Origin: Klebsiella sp. RIT-PI-d | GTDB lineage: Bacteria; Pseudomonadota; Gammaproteobacteria; Enterobacterales; Enterobacteriaceae | NCBI RefSeq assembly: GCF_001187865.1 | Contig: NZ_LGIT01000004.1 | Location: 62,001-126,000, forward strand | Length of the DNA: 64,000 nucleotides | Direction: 5' to 3' | Shown: in pieces, positions 44,659 to 55,330 of the stretch | Layout of the letters: each line of letters begins with the position of its first letter | Numbering within the stretch: position 1 is the first letter of the stretch | Notes under the pieces: generated by a model | Databases searched by the model: none | The model's input: only the letters and a program-made list of their open reading frames with translations | What the model was told of the DNA's origin: nothing | Made by a program: the position numbers and the translations under genes

Positions 44659-45354
44659 TTATACTGCCGGTAAATCAAACAGCAAAATTTCGCTGTCGCT
44701 GTCGGCATGAACGGAGATTGCCTGCTCATCCCAAATCGCCAGACCGTCTGCGGTTGTTGCTTTGGTTCCGTTGATCGTCACGTCACCTTTTACCACCTGG
44801 ATCCAGACCCGACGGTTGGCAACAATCTGATGGACCGACTGCTCGTCTTTCGCCAGCGCCCAGCGATACAGTTCCATATCCTGAAATACCTTCAGCGAGC
44901 CGTCACGGGCATCTGATGAAAGGACCAGTTGTTTACCCCGATCGGCATCGAAGCGGCGCTGTTCATAGCGTGGCGCAATGCCATTTTTTTCCGGCATGAT
45001 CCAGATTTGATACAGGTGCAGACGCTCGGTTTCACTCGGGTTGTACTCCGAGTGACGCACGCCGGTTCCGGCGCTCATGATCTGGAATTCACCGGCAGGT
45101 ACCTGCTCTTTATTGCCCATGCTGTCCTGATGCTCGACGACGCCTTCCAGCACGTAGGTCAGGATTTCCATATCTTTATGCGGGTGAGTGCCAAACCCTT
45201 GACCAGCGTCGATTACATCATCATTGATCACCCGCAGCGCGGAGAACCCCATAAAATTAGCATCGTAATAATTGGCAAACGAGAAAGTATGCCAGGAATC
45301 GAGCCAGCCATGATTTGCGTGACCGCGGTCGTTCGCTTTGCGTAAATAGATCAT
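44659..45354 (-). CDS. yhhW: Pirin-like quercetinase YhhW
   Basis: A 231-residue bicupin of the pirin family; the E. coli homologue has quercetin 2,3-dioxygenase activity in vitro. Metal ligands lie in FGTHPHKDMEILTYVLEG (His-X-His and Glu) near residues 55-72 and in STGTGVRHSEYN-like MSAGTGVRHSEYNPS near 95-110. The length is identical to E. coli YhhW. It lies downstream of yhhX on the same strand, with an inverted repeat in the gap. Confidence 0.95.
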   Translation of the reverse strand: MIYLRKANDRGHANHGWLDSWHTFSFANYYDANFMGFSALRVINDDVIDAGQGFGTHPHKDMEILTYVLEGVVEHQDSMGNKEQVPAGEFQIMSAGTGVRHSEYNPSETERLHLYQIWIMPEKNGIAPRYEQRRFDADRGKQLVLSSDARDGSLKVFQDMELYRWALAKDEQSVHQIVANRRVWIQVVKGDVTINGTKATTADGLAIWDEQAISVHADSDSEILLFDLPAV

Positions 45355-45424
45355 TTGTTTACTCCCGTATGCTGTTGATGGAGTAAGTCTGGACCGAAAG
45401 CAGGCAGGATCATAGAGGGTGAAA

Positions 45425-45471
45425 ATTGACTCCTCTGTTCAAAAAATATGAACAATTGCTGAGGAGTCAAT
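45425..45471. repeat. Nested inverted repeat between yhhX and yhhW
   Basis: ATTGACTCCTC (45425-45435) pairs with GAGGAGTCAAT (45461-45471). Directly inside it, TGTTC (45436-45440) pairs with GAACA (45450-45454), leaving a 6-base bulge on one side. It lies about 70 bases upstream of yhhW and 9 bases after yhhX, so it may be an operator for yhhW or a processed terminator. Confidence 0.55.
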
Positions 45472-45479
45472 CGCGGCTA

Positions 45480-46514
45480 TCAGGCGAGGGTTATCGTGGC
45501 AGGCGAGGCCTGCTCAAAGGCGCGTTCCAGGATTTCAAGGTTGGTCAGAACCTCAGATTGTTTAACGTAATTGTCTGCCCCACCCGTCAGAGTGGCGTAC
45601 AGCGCATCATAAACCCGACCGTAATCGCCAGGCTCCGGCGCCACCTCTTCACGTACGGTCAGGCCATCTTCGTTCACATACTCCAGTTGACCGACGCTTT
45701 CGTCCGCCGCAAAACCCGCATCGCCCGGCATAATATTGGCCTTCAGGCTGGTTTCCTGCTGATCGATACCGTATTTAATAAACGAACCTCTCGTGCCGTG
45801 AACGATAAATTTCGGGTAGTCGATTTTAACCAGATGGCTGGTTTTAACGATCGCTTTCAGATCGCCATAAAAAAGCTGGGCTTCAAAGGTATCGTCCGGA
45901 TTTTCTTTATTGCGCAGGCTGCGGATGTCATAGGCTACGTGATCCGGACGACCGAACAGAGAGATCACCTGATCCAGCGTATGAACGCCCAGGCCGTAAA
46001 ACATGCCATCCTGCGGCAGGCCGGGTTTGGTTTCCGCCACCGGACGGTAGTAGTCAAAATGGCTTTCGATCTCAACGATGTCGCCTAACTTACCGCTCTC
46101 AATGACTTTTTTGGCGGTCAGGAAGCAGGAGTCGAAGCGACGATTTTGATACGGCGTAACCGTTAATCCTTTACTTTTTGCCAGCTCAAACAGTTTTTTC
46201 GCTTCAGCAATGGTAGGGGTAAACGGTTTTTCTACCAGCACGTTTTTTCCCGCTTCCAGCGCGCGTTTTGCGTAGTCAAAATGGCTGTCAGCATGGGTGC
46301 AAACGATGACCAGCTTCACCTTTTCATCGTTGAGGACCTCATTCAAATCGCTGGTAAAATGGATGTGTGAATACTGCGGCTGCTGCTCTTCCGGTTTAGC
46401 ATGACGGCGGAAAATGTGAGCCACTCGCCAGCTCTCTTTGCGATTGAGTACATAGGGAAGATGATAACGGGTGGTGCTTTTGCCAAATCCAATGAATGCG
46501 CAATCCAGGGTCAT
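45480..46514 (-). CDS. yhhX: Gfo/Idh/MocA-family oxidoreductase YhhX
   Basis: A 344-residue NAD(P)-dependent dehydrogenase of the GFO/IDH/MOCA family. The N-terminal Rossmann motif is CAFIGFGKSTTRYHLPYV (core GFGKST), and VLVEKPFTPT near residue 95 carries the conserved EKP catalytic motif. The natural substrate is unknown. I chose the ATG at 46514 (MTLDCAFIG) after AAAAGGAAACG; the frame continues upstream to 46592 without family support. It is divergent from lacI. Confidence 0.95.
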   Translation of the reverse strand: MTLDCAFIGFGKSTTRYHLPYVLNRKESWRVAHIFRRHAKPEEQQPQYSHIHFTSDLNEVLNDEKVKLVIVCTHADSHFDYAKRALEAGKNVLVEKPFTPTIAEAKKLFELAKSKGLTVTPYQNRRFDSCFLTAKKVIESGKLGDIVEIESHFDYYRPVAETKPGLPQDGMFYGLGVHTLDQVISLFGRPDHVAYDIRSLRNKENPDDTFEAQLFYGDLKAIVKTSHLVKIDYPKFIVHGTRGSFIKYGIDQQETSLKANIMPGDAGFAADESVGQLEYVNEDGLTVREEVAPEPGDYGRVYDALYATLTGGADNYVKQSEVLTNLEILERAFEQASPATITLA

Positions 46515-46650
46515 TGTCGTTTCCTTTTTGAGATCGAATGACATTAACCTTAATGCATTTTCGCGATGGATGGCACGCCGATTGTCCGCCACAGGAGCGG
46601 AATATGTGTAAAATAATCCTGTCCGTCATGCCCCTTTAAGGAAGCCCGGT

Positions 46651-47733
46651 GTGAAACCCAAATCTGTAACGCTATACGATGTCGCTGATTATGCCGGCGT
46701 CTCCTATCAGACCGTTTCGCGCGTGATCAACCAGGCCAGTCACGTTTCACAGAAGACGCGTCTGAAGGTTGAAGATGCCATGCAGGCGCTGAATTACGTG
46801 CCGAACCGGGTCGCACAGCAGCTGGCTGGCAAAGTCAGCCACACCATTGGTCTGGCGACCACCAACCTTTCGCTGCATGCGCCTTCGCAAATTGCCGCTG
46901 CCATTAAGTCCCGGGCCGGAGAACAGCAATTTAATGTTGTGATGTCGATGGTTGAAAAGCCGGGGCTGGAGGCCTGCAAAGCGGCGGTAAACGCCTTGCT
47001 TTCCCAGCGTGTCGATGGTCTGATTATTAATATTCCCCTCGAACACGACGATGCGCAAACGGTACAGGCCGCATGTGGTCATGTGCCCGCGTTGTTTCTT
47101 GACGTCTCTCCCGATATCACGGCCGCACATATTATTTTTGACCCGTTCGACGGCGCACGCCTCGGCGTGGATCATCTGGTCGGGCTGGGCCACCGTGAAA
47201 TTGCGTTATTAACCGGGCCGCTCTCTTCGGTGTCGGCGCGTCTGCGTTTTGAAGGCTGGCAGCAGCAGCTTGCCCATCATCGACTGCGCGCGACCACGGT
47301 ACTGAACGGCGACTGGAGTTCGCGTTCAGGCTATGAGCAAACGTTACGTTTGCTCAGCGGTAAAACGCTGCCCGGCGCGCTTCTGGTGGCGAACGATCAA
47401 ATGGCGTTGGGCGCGCTGCGGGCGTTTTCAGAGTCGGACCTGCGGGTTCCGGAGGAGATGTCGGTGGTCGGCTACGATGATACCGAGGACAGCGCCTGTT
47501 TTATTCCCCCGCTCACCACCATCAAGCAGGATTTCAAAATGCTGGGTCAGGCCAGCGTCACGCGCCTGATAACCTTACTCTCCGGAGATGAGGTCAACCC
47601 CATTGCACACATATTGCCGGTCACGCTGGTGGAACGTAAAACGACCGCCGCGCCTGGCGCGCCCTCTTCAACACCGCAAGCTCTGGCAGAAGCGCTGACG
47701 AAACTTGCCCAACAAGTGGCTCGCCTGAGTTAA
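46651..47733 (+). CDS. lacI: Lactose operon repressor LacI
   Basis: A 360-residue tetrameric repressor with GTG start, as in E. coli lacI. The HTH is LYDVADYAGVSYQTVSRVI (about residues 8-26); the recognition helix residues YQTVSRV and the hinge NRVAQQLAGK are identical to E. coli LacI. The inducer-binding core contains LHAPSQIAAAIKSRA, LFLDVSPDITAAHIIFDPFDGARLGVDHL's core GARLGVDHL, and VANDQMALGAL. The C-terminal leucine repeat ALTKLAQQVARLS suggests tetramer formation. It is divergent from yhhX and immediately upstream of lacZ. The usual lacY and lacA do not follow. Confidence 0.97.
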   Translation: MKPKSVTLYDVADYAGVSYQTVSRVINQASHVSQKTRLKVEDAMQALNYVPNRVAQQLAGKVSHTIGLATTNLSLHAPSQIAAAIKSRAGEQQFNVVMSMVEKPGLEACKAAVNALLSQRVDGLIINIPLEHDDAQTVQAACGHVPALFLDVSPDITAAHIIFDPFDGARLGVDHLVGLGHREIALLTGPLSSVSARLRFEGWQQQLAHHRLRATTVLNGDWSSRSGYEQTLRLLSGKTLPGALLVANDQMALGALRAFSESDLRVPEEMSVVGYDDTEDSACFIPPLTTIKQDFKMLGQASVTRLITLLSGDEVNPIAHILPVTLVERKTTAAPGAPSSTPQALAEALTKLAQQVARLS

Positions 47734-47819
47734 CTGGCGTCGCGATCGAGCCCCCCTGCCCGACCGCGCAGCGCTTGCGCAGGCTAATACGGTCCCGGGC
47801 GTAGCATAAGCAACATTTT

Positions 47820-47881
47820 TGCGATAGCCATCAACTAAATTTGCTCAGCCGCTTTACAGTCCGGCTGACAAAAATCATAGT
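47820..47881 (+). promoter_or_regulatory. lac promoter with CRP site
   Basis: The -35 TTTACA (47853-47858) and -10 CATAGT (47876-47881) are 17 bases apart. A degenerate CRP site, TGCGA then six bases then TCAAC (47820-47835), has its centre 25.5 bases before the -35 hexamer. That is exactly the E. coli lac spacing (centre at -61.5). The half-sites are weaker than in E. coli. Confidence 0.75.
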
Positions 47882-47888
47882 CAGCGAA

Positions 47889-47909
47889 AATTGTGAGCGA
47901 ATAACATAA
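47889..47909. promoter_or_regulatory. Primary lac operator O1
   Basis: AATTGTGAGCGAATAACAT begins here and matches E. coli O1 at 17 of 21 positions, with the left half AATTGTGAGCG identical. It begins 7 bases after the -10 box. Since LacI here has the E. coli recognition helix, this is the expected repressor site. Confidence 0.88.
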
Positions 47910-51032
<3,123 letters not shown>

Positions 51033-51036
51033 AGGC

Positions 51037-51131
51037 AAAAAAAAGCCAGCACGCGGCTGGCTAAGATAATACTGGAAGCAATGTGAGCAATGTCGTGCTT
51101 TCAGGTTTTCCGTAAAGGACTCCCTGACTGC
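51037..51131 (-). ncRNA. ryhB: Iron-responsive small RNA RyhB
   Basis: A roughly 90-base Hfq-dependent RNA that represses non-essential iron-using proteins in iron starvation. On the minus strand it starts near 51131 (GCAGTCAGGGAGTCC), contains the conserved core CCTGAAAGCACGACATTGC and TCACATTGCTTCCAGTATTA, and ends in the hairpin GCCAGCCGCGTGCTGGC with eight T's (51037-51044). The core and terminator are nearly identical to E. coli RyhB, and the gene lies upstream of yhhY as in E. coli. The 5' third differs slightly. Confidence 0.95.
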
Positions 51132-51133
51132 AT

Positions 51134-51152
51134 GACAATAATAATCATTATC
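51134..51152 (-). promoter_or_regulatory. Fur box of the ryhB promoter
   Basis: GACAATAATAATCATTATC matches the 19-base Fur consensus at 17 positions. It covers the ryhB -10 (TATTAT on the minus strand, 51138-51143), so iron-loaded Fur should block ryhB. The yhhY promoter could also be affected. Confidence 0.88.
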
Positions 51153-51254
51153 ATTCGCACTTGTCCACCCTTTTTTGGAAAATTTTGCATGTTGACAGAA
51201 TTATGAAAGTCATTGATGTTAAAAGGGACTTATAACCTGTTGAGGACAAAAGGA

Positions 51255-51743
51255 ATGAGCGAGATTGTGATCCGGCATAGTGAAGCCCGTGATGCAGAAA
51301 CGTTACGTCAGATTAATGCGCATCCGGAGGTCTATCACAACACGCTACAACTTCCTCATCCCTCAATGGAAATGTGGGAAGAACGGCTAAAACCACAGCC
51401 CGGACGTCGTCATCTGGTCGCCTGTATTGATCAACGGGTGGTCGGTCATCTGGTCCTGCACATCGAACAAAATCCGCGACGCAGTCATGTGGCCACATTC
51501 GGCATTAGTACTTCGCCAGATTTCCGCCAGCGCGGCGTGGGATCGGCGCTTATACTTGAAATGGTCAATCTGTGCGATAACTGGCTCCGCATTGAACGTA
51601 TTGAGCTAACCGTATTTATTGATAATCCGGGTGCCATCGCGCTATATGAGAAATTTGGTTTTGAGCAAGAAGGCACCGGTAAGAAATACGCGCTGCGTAA
51701 CGGACAATACATTGATGCCTTATTTATGGCGCGAGTAAAATAA
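51255..51743 (+). CDS. yhhY: GNAT acetyltransferase YhhY
   Basis: A 162-residue GCN5-related N-acetyltransferase; the E. coli homologue is reported to acetylate amino acids and peptidic toxins. The acetyl-CoA motif is seen as RQRGVGSALILEMV near residues 95-108, and the C-terminal ALYEKFGFEQEGTGKKYALR (core YEKFGFEQEG) is typical. I chose the ATG at 51255 (MSEIVIRHSE) after AAAAGGA; the frame is open 14 codons further upstream without support. Confidence 0.95.
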   Translation: MSEIVIRHSEARDAETLRQINAHPEVYHNTLQLPHPSMEMWEERLKPQPGRRHLVACIDQRVVGHLVLHIEQNPRRSHVATFGISTSPDFRQRGVGSALILEMVNLCDNWLRIERIELTVFIDNPGAIALYEKFGFEQEGTGKKYALRNGQYIDALFMARVK

Positions 51744-51808
51744 TGTATTAATGTTTTTTTTAACAGAAATCGTTAATAATCCCGTTAATTAAAAAACGTG
51801 TCGAAAAA

Positions 51809-51830
51809 GGTCAGGGGTTACCCCCTGACC
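51809..51830 (-). terminator. Terminator of toxin mRNA, copy 1
   Basis: On the minus strand GGTCAGGGG and CCCCTGACC pair closely and are followed by TTTTTCG. The same hairpin is at 52367-52388 in copy 2. Confidence 0.85.
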
Positions 51831-51880
51831 GGCTCCGGGCGTGTTGCCAGCGCGGCTTACAGCCCGTTTAACTGCCGCCG

Positions 51881-51985
51881 TTATTTACGGTGGCGCGCAA
51901 TATAAATCAGGATCAAGCCGGATAATACCCCCGCAAGGGTGCATACCGTCAGATCCTGCAACATCACGATTAAAACGTGCTGCAT
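51881..51985 (-). CDS. Ldr/Fst-like type I toxin peptide, copy 1
   Basis: A 34-residue hydrophobic peptide starting MQHVLIVMLQDL and ending YIARHRK. It has one membrane helix, the central LAG motif and a basic tail, as in Ldr peptides (LdrD has DLAAPILAG and ends WWRNRK). Such peptides insert in the inner membrane and are toxic when unrepressed. AAAAGG lies 8 bases before the ATG. The predicted mRNA runs from about 52168 (after the -10 TACAAT at 52175-52180) to 51802, near the length known for ldr mRNA. Not in E. coli at this locus. Confidence 0.78.
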   Translation of the reverse strand: MQHVLIVMLQDLTVCTLAGVLSGLILIYIARHRK

Positions 51986-52037
51986 GGTGTAGCCTTTTCT
52001 GGTTGCACTGACAACCGTTCGCGGCTATCCTTGAATT

Positions 52038-52097
52038 GCGTGGATTCAAAGAATTGCCCTCGTCAGTTGCCTTAAAAACAACGCGCGAGGGTTTTTT
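52038..52097 (+). ncRNA. Rdl-like antisense antitoxin RNA, copy 1
   Basis: A roughly 60-base plus-strand RNA. The promoter has -35 TTGCAC (52003-52008), a 17-base spacer and -10 TATCCT (52026-52031). It ends in a hairpin CCCTCG (52057-52062) with CGAGGG (52086-52091) and six T's. It is antisense to the 5' leader of the toxin mRNA, as E. coli Rdl is to ldr. Confidence 0.75.
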
Positions 52098-52366
52098 CTT
52101 TCCAGCAATGACGCCGCCGGGGTTAAAGCCCCCGCAACATTGCGCCTGGCCAGTAAGAATACTGGCGTGCCGCGATTGTACACTTCTGCTTTATTTAATC
52201 CCAGCAAAACGCACAACTTAAAATATATTAATCTTATTATCCACGGTTGTTGTTAATGGTTCTCGTAATATAGCTGCAGATATTTATACCGCTTCAGGTA
52301 GTCAGCTCAGTTTAACGATGATAACTGGAGGGAAAATAACGAAAATAATGGAGCAGAGCCGAAAAA

Positions 52367-52388
52367 GGTCAGGGGTTACCCCCTGACC
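52367..52388 (-). terminator. Terminator of toxin mRNA, copy 2
   Basis: Same hairpin and T-run as in copy 1, 558 bases further on. Confidence 0.85.
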
Positions 52389-52438
52389 GACTCCGGGCGT
52401 GTTGCCAGCGCGGCTTACAGCCCGTTTAACTGCCGCCG

Positions 52439-52543
52439 TTATTTACGGTGGCGCGCAATATAAATCAGGATCAAGCCGGATAATACCCCCGCAAGGGTGC
52501 ATACCGTCAGATCCTGCAACATCACGATTAAAACGTGCTGCAT
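52439..52543 (-). CDS. Ldr/Fst-like type I toxin peptide, copy 2
   Basis: The coding sequence is identical to copy 1, base for base, as far as I can read (34 residues). The Shine-Dalgarno is slightly longer in A's (AAAAAAGG). The toxin promoter has -10 TACAAT (52733-52738) and TTGGGA 17 bases upstream, closer to consensus spacing than copy 1. Predicted mRNA spans about 52726 to 52360. Confidence 0.78.
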   Translation of the reverse strand: MQHVLIVMLQDLTVCTLAGVLSGLILIYIARHRK

Positions 52544-52595
52544 GGTGTAGCCTTTTTTGGTTGCACTGACAACCGTTCGCGGCTATCCTTGAATT

Positions 52596-52655
52596 GCTTG
52601 GATTCAAAGAATTGCCCTCGTCAGTTGCCTTAAAAACAACGCGCGAGGGTTTTTT
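52596..52655 (+). ncRNA. Rdl-like antisense antitoxin RNA, copy 2
   Basis: Same promoter (TTGCAC-17-TATCCT) and terminator as copy 1, with one base change (GCTTGG instead of GCGTGG) near the 5' end. It is antisense to the copy 2 toxin leader and should pair almost fully with the copy 1 leader as well. Confidence 0.75.
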
Positions 52656-52898
52656 CTTTCCAGCAATGACGCCGCCGGGGTTAAAGCCCCCGCAACATTG
52701 CGCCTGGCCAGCAAAAATACTGGCGTGCCGCGATTGTACCTTCCTGAGAATTTATTCCCAACAAAAATTACATATATAAATAAAATGAAGATGGTTATTA
52801 CGCGAGCAATTAAATTAATCAGATAACATAATTAAATATAATTAATAGCTTTACTTACTCTTACTATTATCAGTATCAAAATAAATAGATTGCTTTGT

Positions 52899-53007
52899 CT
52901 TTTCTGGTTGCACTGGCAACCGTTCGCGGCTATCCTTGAATTGCGTGGTTTCAAGAATTGCCCTCGTCAGTTGCCTTAAAAACAACGCGCGAGGGTTTTT
53001 TCTTTCC
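52899..53007 (+). ncRNA. Orphan Rdl-like antisense RNA, copy 3 (truncated repeat)
   Basis: A third partial repeat keeps the antisense promoter (TTGCAC 52908-52913, TATCCT 52931-52936) and the complete RNA with terminator (about 52943-53001), but has no toxin frame beside it. It differs by a substitution (GTGGTTTC) and a one-base deletion from copy 1. It could act in trans on the toxin mRNAs or be a remnant. Confidence 0.7.
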
Positions 53008-53093
53008 GTCTCTGCTATTTTTCAAAATGGTTACTGTAAGTAATACGCCATTAAAAAATAAAATAAGCCCTCCTCCATTGAGGGCCAGTAATA

Positions 53094-54827
53094 TTAATAT
53101 CCTGCCGTCAAATCATCCACCGACCTCGGATCGGACGCGCCGTAAAGCGTGCCATCCGGCGCAATCATAATGCTTTGCGTACTGCCCATAGCTTCTTTTA
53201 CCGCCACTTTTTGCCCTTTTTGTTCCAGCAGCTTGAGGGTATCCGGGCTAAAGCCTTTTTCTACCCGAAGCTCGTCAGGTAACCACTGATGATGGAAACG
53301 CGGCGCATTAGTGGCTTCGGCGACGTTCATCCCAAAGTCGATGCTGTTAACCACCATTTGCAGGACGGTAGTGATAATGCGGCTGCCGCCGGGGCTGCCG
53401 GTCACCAGCCAGGTTTTGCCGTCTTTAACCACGATAGTGGGTGACATAGACGACAGCGGACGTTTTTTCGCCTCCACCGCGTTGGCATCGCCGCCGACAA
53501 GGCCATAGACATTCGGTACACCAGGTTTAGCAGAAAAATCATCCATTTCATTATTTAACAGGATGCCAGTATTGCCTGCCACGATCCCGGAACCAAAGAT
53601 AGTATTCAGGGTATAAGTTACGGCTACAGCATTCCCGTCTTTATCTACTACGGAAAAATGGGTGGTCTGATTACTTTCATAAGGCGCAAGCTTGCCGGGA
53701 CGAATTTCACTGGACGGTTTTGCCTTATTAATATTAATCTGCTGCGCCAGCGATTTAGCATAATCTTTATTCGTCAGCGCCTGCCACGGGACTTTCACAA
53801 AATCCGGATCGCCAAGGTATTCCGAGCGATCGGCGTAGGCATATTTTTCCGCTTCGGCCATAATCTGCAATGCATCGGCACTGCCGAAGCCGTATTTGCT
53901 CAGATCGAAATTTTCGAGAATATTCAGGATCTGCACAATATGAATACCGCCAGAAGACGGCGGTGGCATTGAAAAGACGTGATAGCCACGATAGTCACCG
54001 CTAATGGGCGTACGTTCGATGGCGCGGTAGGAGGCCAGATCCTCTTTGGTGATCAGCCCGCCGTTTTGACTCATTTGTTGTGCGATTTGATCGGCAATGG
54101 CGCCCTGATAAAATTCTTTTGGCCCTTTTTCAGCAATCATCTCCAGGCTGTGAGCAAGGTTCGCCTGCACCAGTTTATCGCCTTTTTTTAGCGGTTCGCC
54201 GTTTTTCCAGAAGATAGCTTTACTGTTCTCGTGATTCGGTAGCACTTCACTGCCGTAGGTTTTTAGATCGTCCGCCAGCGCGTCGTTAATCACAAATCCT
54301 TCCTTTGCCAGGGTGATGGCCGGGCGCACGACTTTATTTAATGGCAGGGTGCCGTATTTTTCCAGCGCCAGCGAGAACCCGGCGACAGTGCCCGGTGTAC
54401 CTGAGGCCAGATGCGAAGTGAGCGATTTTTTACTGTCCGGATTGCCCTGCTCATCAAGGAACATATCCCGGGTTGCGCTGGCCGGAGCCATTTCGCGAAA
54501 GTCGATGGCCGTCGTATGACCGTCTTTTGTACGCAGCAGCATAAATCCGCCGCCGCCAAGATTGCCCGCCTGAGGATGCGTTACCGCCAGCGCATAGCCG
54601 ACGGCGACAGCAGCATCTACCGCATTTCCCCCCTCTTTAAGGATTTGCACCCCAACTCGTGTGGCGGCCTCATCGACCGAAGCAACCATTCCCTGCTTTG
54701 CCACTACCGGATGGAAGACGTCAGCCTCAACGCCATAAGAAACCGGTGGGGCGGCCGTCGCACTCAAACATCCCCCCACCACCAGCGCAGCCGCGGCTAC
54801 CCAGCGTAAAAACGTCGGTGTTAACAT
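53094..54827 (-). CDS. ggt: Periplasmic gamma-glutamyltranspeptidase Ggt
   Basis: A 577-residue N-terminal nucleophile hydrolase that cleaves or transfers the gamma-glutamyl group of glutathione in the periplasm. It has a signal peptide (1-25, ending SATAAPP). The precursor self-cleaves before the nucleophile Thr in NQTTHFSVVDKDG (Thr391 in E. coli, about 388 here). RPLSSMSPTIV and GSPGGSRIITTVLQ's core TGSPGGSRI line the active site. The ATG at 54827 (MLTPTFLRW) is preferred over an in-frame ATG 12 bases upstream. Confidence 0.97.
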   Translation of the reverse strand: MLTPTFLRWVAAAALVVGGCLSATAAPPVSYGVEADVFHPVVAKQGMVASVDEAATRVGVQILKEGGNAVDAAVAVGYALAVTHPQAGNLGGGGFMLLRTKDGHTTAIDFREMAPASATRDMFLDEQGNPDSKKSLTSHLASGTPGTVAGFSLALEKYGTLPLNKVVRPAITLAKEGFVINDALADDLKTYGSEVLPNHENSKAIFWKNGEPLKKGDKLVQANLAHSLEMIAEKGPKEFYQGAIADQIAQQMSQNGGLITKEDLASYRAIERTPISGDYRGYHVFSMPPPSSGGIHIVQILNILENFDLSKYGFGSADALQIMAEAEKYAYADRSEYLGDPDFVKVPWQALTNKDYAKSLAQQININKAKPSSEIRPGKLAPYESNQTTHFSVVDKDGNAVAVTYTLNTIFGSGIVAGNTGILLNNEMDDFSAKPGVPNVYGLVGGDANAVEAKKRPLSSMSPTIVVKDGKTWLVTGSPGGSRIITTVLQMVVNSIDFGMNVAEATNAPRFHHQWLPDELRVEKGFSPDTLKLLEQKGQKVAVKEAMGSTQSIMIAPDGTLYGASDPRSVDDLTAGY

Positions 54828-54949
54828 CGTTTTCTCCACAGTCAGGTGGGGAGAAGCCCCCGCTTAAGCCTGGTCCACAATGCTTAAAAGATCATCGTTT
54901 TGTCAGAAACCGATTACACTTAAAAAAGTCTTTATGAGGAGGAAAGCAG

Positions 54950-55330
54950 ATGAAACGACTGTTACTTTTGTCGCTTTTTGTACCCGCGGTCGTTCTGGCA
55001 CAGCCCCTGAATACGATGAATAATCCTAATCAGCCAGGCTACCAGATCCCCAGCCAGCAGCGGATGCAGACGCAAATGCAAAATCAGCAAATCCAGCAGA
55101 AGGGGATGCTTAACCAGCAATTACAAACTCAAACGCAGATGCAAAATCAGCATTTGCAAACGCAGATGAATAACAACGCTGAGCGTCTGATCCAGAGTCA
55201 GCCTCAGGGACAGCCGCTGCCAAATGCCAGTGGCGGCATGTTGAACAGCGGGCAGCAGCATATGCTGACGGAGAAAAAGAATGGTGACATGCTGAATAAT
55301 ACTGTTACCCCGTCGCCAGGAGTACGTTAG
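54950..55330 (+). CDS. yhhA: Exported Gln/Met-rich protein YhhA (DUF2756)
   Basis: A 126-residue protein with a signal peptide (residues 1-18, VPAVVLAQ). The mature part is low-complexity from about residues 35-75, with repeated units of the form QMQNQ, QLQTQ and QMNNN. A short C-terminal tail follows. Function is unknown. A strong Shine-Dalgarno GAGGAGG precedes the ATG. The last codons overlap the end of the convergent ugpQ by four bases. Confidence 0.9.
   Translation: MKRLLLLSLFVPAVVLAQPLNTMNNPNQPGYQIPSQQRMQTQMQNQQIQQKGMLNQQLQTQTQMQNQHLQTQMNNNAERLIQSQPQGQPLPNASGGMLNSGQQHMLTEKKNGDMLNNTVTPSPGVR

Larger units (their letters stand above)
51802..52182. repeat. Long direct repeat, copy 1 (ldr/rdl module)
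   Basis: A block of about 380 bases that recurs almost unchanged 558 bases later. In order along the plus strand it holds a terminator hairpin, a 34-codon minus-strand toxin gene, a plus-strand antisense RNA gene, and the toxin promoter. This layout and size fit the E. coli LDR elements (long direct repeats). Confidence 0.88.
52360..52740. repeat. Long direct repeat, copy 2 (ldr/rdl module)
   Basis: Nearly exact copy of 51802-52182. The few differences lie outside the toxin codons, such as GCGTGG against GCTTGG in the antisense RNA and bases next to the toxin promoter. The roughly 177 bases between copies 1 and 2 do not repeat and are AT-rich. Confidence 0.88.

Noticed and set aside
47734-47852. 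Upstream lac operator O3
   Set aside because: No stretch here resembles the E. coli O3 or the symmetric lac operator beyond chance half-site matches.
51033-51254. Possible lacY or lacA remnant after lacZ
   Set aside because: The interval is fully taken up by ryhB, its Fur-controlled promoter and the yhhY leader. No permease-like sequence is visible on either strand.
52036-52221. Open frames of about 60 codons on the plus strand in each long direct repeat (also at 52594 and 52958)
   Set aside because: They run through the antisense RNA terminator hairpin, so the RNA would end before most of the frame is made. The repeat is better explained as antisense RNA genes.
51744-53093. CRISPR array
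   Set aside because: The repeats are hundreds of bases long with internal genes and only three copies. There are no short regularly spaced repeats anywhere in the window.
51744-53093. Insertion sequence
   Set aside because: No transposase frame or terminal inverted repeats were found; the long direct repeats are explained by the ldr/rdl modules.
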